Below, in pieces: positions 32,757 through 35,185 of a DNA stretch of 35,185 nucleotides (positions are counted from its first letter, which is position 1; every line of letters begins with the position of its first letter). The position numbers and the translations under genes were made by a program. The notes beneath the pieces were generated by a model. That model worked only from the letters and a program-made list of their open reading frames with translations, ran no database searches and was not told the DNA's origin. The stretch comes from Streptomyces zinciresistens K42 (lineage in GTDB: Bacteria; Actinomycetota; Actinomycetes; Streptomycetales; Streptomycetaceae). The stretch covers positions 1-35,185 of the forward strand of contig NZ_AGBF01000058.1 of assembly GCF_000225525.1 (NCBI RefSeq), written 5' to 3'.

Positions 32757-33146
32757 TCAGGCCCCCGGAACCGCGGCGCCCTCCATCAGGCCGCTCACCT
32801 CGGTCCCGGGCGGGGTCAGCAGGAACACGTTCCGGTCGACGCGGTGCATCCCGCTGCCGAGGCCGAAGACGACTCCGGTGCTGAAGTCCAGCACGCGCTT
32901 GGCGACCTCGCCCTCCGCGCCGGTGAGGTCGAGGAGCACCGGGATGCCCGCCATCAGGGTCTCGGCCACCTCGCGGGCGTCCCCGAACACGTTGACCCGC
33001 AGGACGACGAACCGGCGGCGCGGTTCCGTGGCCGCCTCCGGGACCGCGCGATGGCCGACTGCCGAAGGCCAGGCGTCGCGCCCGCGCAGCGGCACGACCT
33101 GGGCAAGTCCCTCCCACTGTTCATCGGTGACGTCGTGGCTGTTCAC
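32757..33146 (-). CDS. SepF-like cell-division protein
   Basis: This is a 129-aa protein with a SepF (DUF552) domain at about residues 40-120: RRRFVVLRVNVFGDAREVAE, TLMAGIPVLLDLTGAEGEVA, KRVLDFSTGVVFGLGSGMHR, VDRNVFLLTP. The N-terminus lacks the amphipathic membrane helix of main SepF proteins. Streptomyces carry several SepF paralogues (SepF, SflA, SflB), and this is one of the SflA/SflB-type copies, which affect FtsZ and DivIVA placement. The GTG at 33146 has GGGGAG 4 bp upstream; a TTG at 33191 would add 15 residues. It is not in a dcw cluster here. Confidence 0.88.
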   Translation of the reverse strand: MNSHDVTDEQWEGLAQVVPLRGRDAWPSAVGHRAVPEAATEPRRRFVVLRVNVFGDAREVAETLMAGIPVLLDLTGAEGEVAKRVLDFSTGVVFGLGSGMHRVDRNVFLLTPPGTEVSGLMEGAAVPGA

Positions 33147-33351
33147 CGGCTCCCCCCGCCTTGACTCGCCTTCAATGCCTGCACCAGCCAATTCTTACGC
33201 CAAGTCACCCGTTCGGCCCAACAGCGACACGGATCGCGACCGTATCGCACGGGTGCGGCATCCCTCACATCGCGCCCAGAACGGCAGCGAAGCGGGTGCC
33301 GCGGGGGGCGATCCGGTATAAGGGAACGGGGCGGGCGGCGGCGCGGCCGGT

Positions 33352-33379
33352 GCCGGTGCCGTGGGGAGACGGCACCGGC
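33352..33379 (-). terminator. Terminator of the copper-type operon
   Basis: Arms GCCGGTGCCGT and ACGGCACCGGC pair perfectly over a 6-nt GGGGAG loop, 40 bp beyond the stop of the CopC-like gene. The rest of 33147-33418 contains no gene that I can support. Confidence 0.75.
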
Positions 33380-33418
33380 GCGGCGGGCGGCGCGTCCACG
33401 GCCCCGCCCGCGCCCGCC

Positions 33419-34171
33419 CTACGCGGTGGTGTCCTCCGTCCTCTGCTCCGCGACCGCGTCCGCGTCCGCGTCGGGGGACGCGTCGGGGGACGCGTCGGGG
33501 GACGCGTCGGGGGACGCGTCCGTGTCCGGGGCCCGGTTCTCGGACGGGGCCCGGTTCTCGGCCGGGGCCGTCGCGGCCGACCGGCGCTTTCGGAGCACGG
33601 CCAGGGCGGCTCCTCCCGCGGCCGCCGCGACGAGTGCCGCCAGGCCGGTCAGGGCGACGGGGCGGTCCAGGCCGAGGAGCCGGCCGTCCGCCGACGTGCC
33701 CGCGGACTCGCCCGCTCCCTCTCGGGGCTCGGCGGGCCGCGGGGCCGCGAGGTTCAGGTTCTTGCAGGCCGCGGGCACGGTGGCGGCCTCGGCGCCCTCG
33801 ACCACCTCGAACTGGAAGGCGCTGGACTGCTCGTCACCGTCGGCCGAAGTCACCGTGTAGGAAAGGGTGTTGATGCCCGTGGGCATCGCGGCGACCGCGG
33901 CGCAGACGACGGAGCCTCCGGCCAGGACGGGGGTGCCGACGGGCACCGGGGTGCCGTCGGGCCCGACCAGGCCGACCTTCGCCGTGGTACCGGCCTTCAA
34001 CGGGGCGTAGGCCAGCCCGATGACGTCGACACCGGGGGCGACGCTGTCGCCGGGCCCCGGGCTGCCGTCCTTCAGCGCGGAGTGGGCGTACGCGGGCGTG
34101 CCGCCGAGGAGCAGCACGCCCAGGCAGGCGGGCAGGACGGCGCGCGCGCTCAGAAGTCGAAGTCGGCGCAT
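33419..34171 (-). CDS. CopC-domain membrane-anchored protein with repetitive C-terminal tail
   Basis: This is a 250-aa exported protein. Residues 1-29 are a signal peptide ending PAYA/HSALKDGSPG, which puts a His at the mature N-terminus as in CopC copper proteins. A CopC/YtkA-like beta domain follows (GLAYAPLKAGTTAKVGLVGP, TLSYTVTSADGDEQSSAFQF). A membrane anchor ALTGLAALVAAAAGGAALAV with a basic stop (LRKRRS) comes next, then a hydrophilic Asp/Pro/Ser tail. Its ATG (34171) lies inside the upstream gene, which ends at 34150, a 22-bp overlap. Probable role: extracellular copper binding or handling with the lipoprotein. The metal is inferred from family resemblance only. Confidence 0.78.
   Translation of the reverse strand: MRRLRLLSARAVLPACLGVLLLGGTPAYAHSALKDGSPGPGDSVAPGVDVIGLAYAPLKAGTTAKVGLVGPDGTPVPVGTPVLAGGSVVCAAVAAMPTGINTLSYTVTSADGDEQSSAFQFEVVEGAEAATVPAACKNLNLAAPRPAEPREGAGESAGTSADGRLLGLDRPVALTGLAALVAAAAGGAALAVLRKRRSAATAPAENRAPSENRAPDTDASPDASPDASPDASPDADADAVAEQRTEDTTA
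33471..33518 (-). repeat. Four tandem 12-bp coding repeats
   Basis: TCGGGGGACGCG occurs four times in a row from 33471 to 33518. It encodes the DASP repeats of the CopC-like protein's cytoplasmic tail. Confidence 0.9.
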
Positions 34172-34857
34172 GCGATGCGGTTGTCCATCGTGGCGGACGG
34201 GTGGACGACGATCGCGACCGCGCCCTTCCCGGTCCTGCGGTCGTTGTTCACGGTCATCATGCCCATGCCCATCTTGTCGGCCTTGAACATCAGGTGGACC
34301 TCGTTCGGGGGCACGGTCGGCCCGCCCTTGACGAACTGGAAGTGGTCTCCGCCGCCCTTGGTGGCGCAGGACTGGGCGTGCAGGTGCGACATGTACTGGT
34401 CGCCCGGCCGCAGACCGGTCAGGGACAGCGTCACCGTGGTGCCCTTGGCGCTCTGGGCGAGCCAGGCGGTGCCCTTGACGTCGTCCATGCCCGGCGGCCG
34501 GGTGTCGAGCAGTTGGAAGGAGCCCTGCACGAGGTCGGCACCGGGGACCTTGTTCGCCGGGGTGGCGTTCGGGTCGCCCATCTGCATGCCGGCCATGTCG
34601 TTCATGCCCGAGGAGGACGTGGAAGTGGAAGAGGAGGAAGAGGTGGAGGGGGGGAGGGACTTGTCGCCGGAGGAGCCGGCGCCGCAGCCGGACAGCAGCA
34701 GGAGCGCGGTCGCGGTGAGCGCGGCGCAGCAGGCGGTGAGGGCGGTGCGGGGCCGGGCCGGGGTCTCGCGGCCGCTCCGCGGGAAGGCCGTGGGCCGGGT
34801 GGCCGGGGCGGCGTCGCGCGGGGACGCGCAGCCGGTGGTGGGGTCGTGCGGGGACAT
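34150..34857 (-). CDS. Secreted lipoprotein resembling Cu/Zn superoxide dismutase
   Basis: This 235-aa protein has a long basic N-terminus, a hydrophobic segment and a lipobox LLSGC (Cys58). A Ser/Thr linker and a Met-rich segment MNDMAGMQMGD follow, typical of copper-binding tails. The main domain reads LTGLRPGDQYMSHLHAQSCA, GGGDHFQFVKGGPTVPPNEV, HLMFKADKMGMGMMTVNN and VAIVVHPSATMDNRIACADF. The His-Leu-His and spaced His residues and the final VVHPSA block resemble Sod_Cu lipoproteins. Some usual copper/zinc ligands may be missing, so activity is uncertain. The ATG at 34857 has GGGAG 5 bp upstream. Overlap with the CopC-like gene indicates a two-gene operon. Confidence 0.75.
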   Translation of the reverse strand: MSPHDPTTGCASPRDAAPATRPTAFPRSGRETPARPRTALTACCAALTATALLLLSGCGAGSSGDKSLPPSTSSSSSTSTSSSGMNDMAGMQMGDPNATPANKVPGADLVQGSFQLLDTRPPGMDDVKGTAWLAQSAKGTTVTLSLTGLRPGDQYMSHLHAQSCATKGGGDHFQFVKGGPTVPPNEVHLMFKADKMGMGMMTVNNDRRTGKGAVAIVVHPSATMDNRIACADFDF

Positions 34858-35012
34858 GGAACTCCCGATCAGTGGAGGGCCGTTGCGCCGCGCGGCCGCA
34901 GGGCGGACGGCGGGGACGGGCCCGGGGCCGAAGAGAACGGGCCGGCGTCGCGGGGGACGCGCGTGCCGCCACCTGTCCGCGGCCGTGGCTCCCGCGGGAA
35001 GCGGGGGCGGCC

Positions 35013-35185
35013 TCAGAGCCGTACGCCGCCCGCAGGCGCGGAGGAGGACAGGGCAGACAGGTGACTCGGTGCCGTCCTCGGCCGCGGCGGTCCCCGGCGG
35101 ACCAGGCTGTGCCGCAGGGCCCAGGCGACGGCGGCCGGACGGCTTCCCGCGTCCCCGGCCCGGGTCCGGCCCGGCCGCGGCCCGG
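35013..35185 (-). CDS. Possible partial gene running off the window end
   Basis: A minus-strand frame is open from the window edge to a TGA at 35013-35015. It reads GDAGSRPAAVAWALRHSLVR and then a Pro/Ala/Ser-rich end SALSSAPAGGVRL. Third-base G/C bias is moderate. No family is recognised and the start lies outside. The 34858-35012 stretch before the lipoprotein gene otherwise holds no clear feature. Confidence 0.3.
   Translation of the reverse strand, partial: GPRPGRTRAGDAGSRPAAVAWALRHSLVRRGPPRPRTAPSHLSALSSSAPAGGVRL

Overview
The window is high-GC actinobacterial DNA, almost certainly a Streptomyces chromosome. Supporting signs are strong G/C bias at third codon positions, GTG starts, possible leaderless transcripts, a single rare TTA leucine codon, and Streptomyces-type families (DUF5999-like, DUF6099-like, a SepF paralogue, a YtrA-type GntR/ABC operon). 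The right half (arcB-arcA, SPFH, pnkp-hen1, SepF-like) looks like conserved chromosome; from memory this resembles the S. coelicolor SCO5967-SCO5976 neighbourhood, which I could not check.

Left part, 1-3.8 kb: a CmtR-like metal sensor and a P1B-type metal ATPase overlap in one operon ending in a 43-bp palindromic terminator. They are followed by a small secreted protein and a DUF5999-like protein. From 3.9 to 11.5 kb is an aryl-CoA catabolic cluster: RidA and acyl-CoA dehydrogenase (minus strand), aryl-CoA ligase and a PaaX-family regulator (plus), and a monooxygenase/Old-Yellow-Enzyme fusion with an enoyl-CoA hydratase (minus). The gene set fits a 2-aminobenzoyl-CoA or salicylyl-CoA route. 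Both minus-strand promoters share the same layout, with a TGAC-N4-GTCA palindrome over the -35 box, which I propose is the regulator's operator.

Centre, 11.7-19.2 kb: a blasticidin-S-deaminase-like gene runs at its 3' end into a mobile segment. A 1.66-kb insertion sequence (12127-13788) and an inverted, nearly identical 436-bp copy of its left end (18729-19164) bracket about 5 kb of cargo. The cargo holds a broken merR, a GntR/ABC-ATPase/permease operon, a TetR gene, a PH-like protein, and an alpha/beta hydrolase with an in-frame stop. The outer ends are flanked by GCCGGC, so the whole resembles a composite transposon with a 6-bp target duplication.

Right part, 19.5-35.2 kb: an anti-sigma-like ATPase; arcA-arcB (arginine deiminase and ornithine carbamoyltransferase); a divergent SPFH/NAD-kinase-like gene pair behind a promoter with two copies of one operator; hen1-pnkp, a bacterial RNA-repair cassette; an F420-type LLM oxidoreductase; and a minus-strand non-coding RNA that folds as a complete tRNA-like cloverleaf with its own promoter and terminator. 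Then come a DUF6099-like protein, a MazG-like/AAA ATPase pair, a SepF paralogue, and a two-gene copper-type export pair (a Cu/Zn-SOD-like lipoprotein and a CopC-like membrane protein). The tRNA mimic about 1.4 kb upstream of the RNA-repair operon is the best candidate for undescribed biology.
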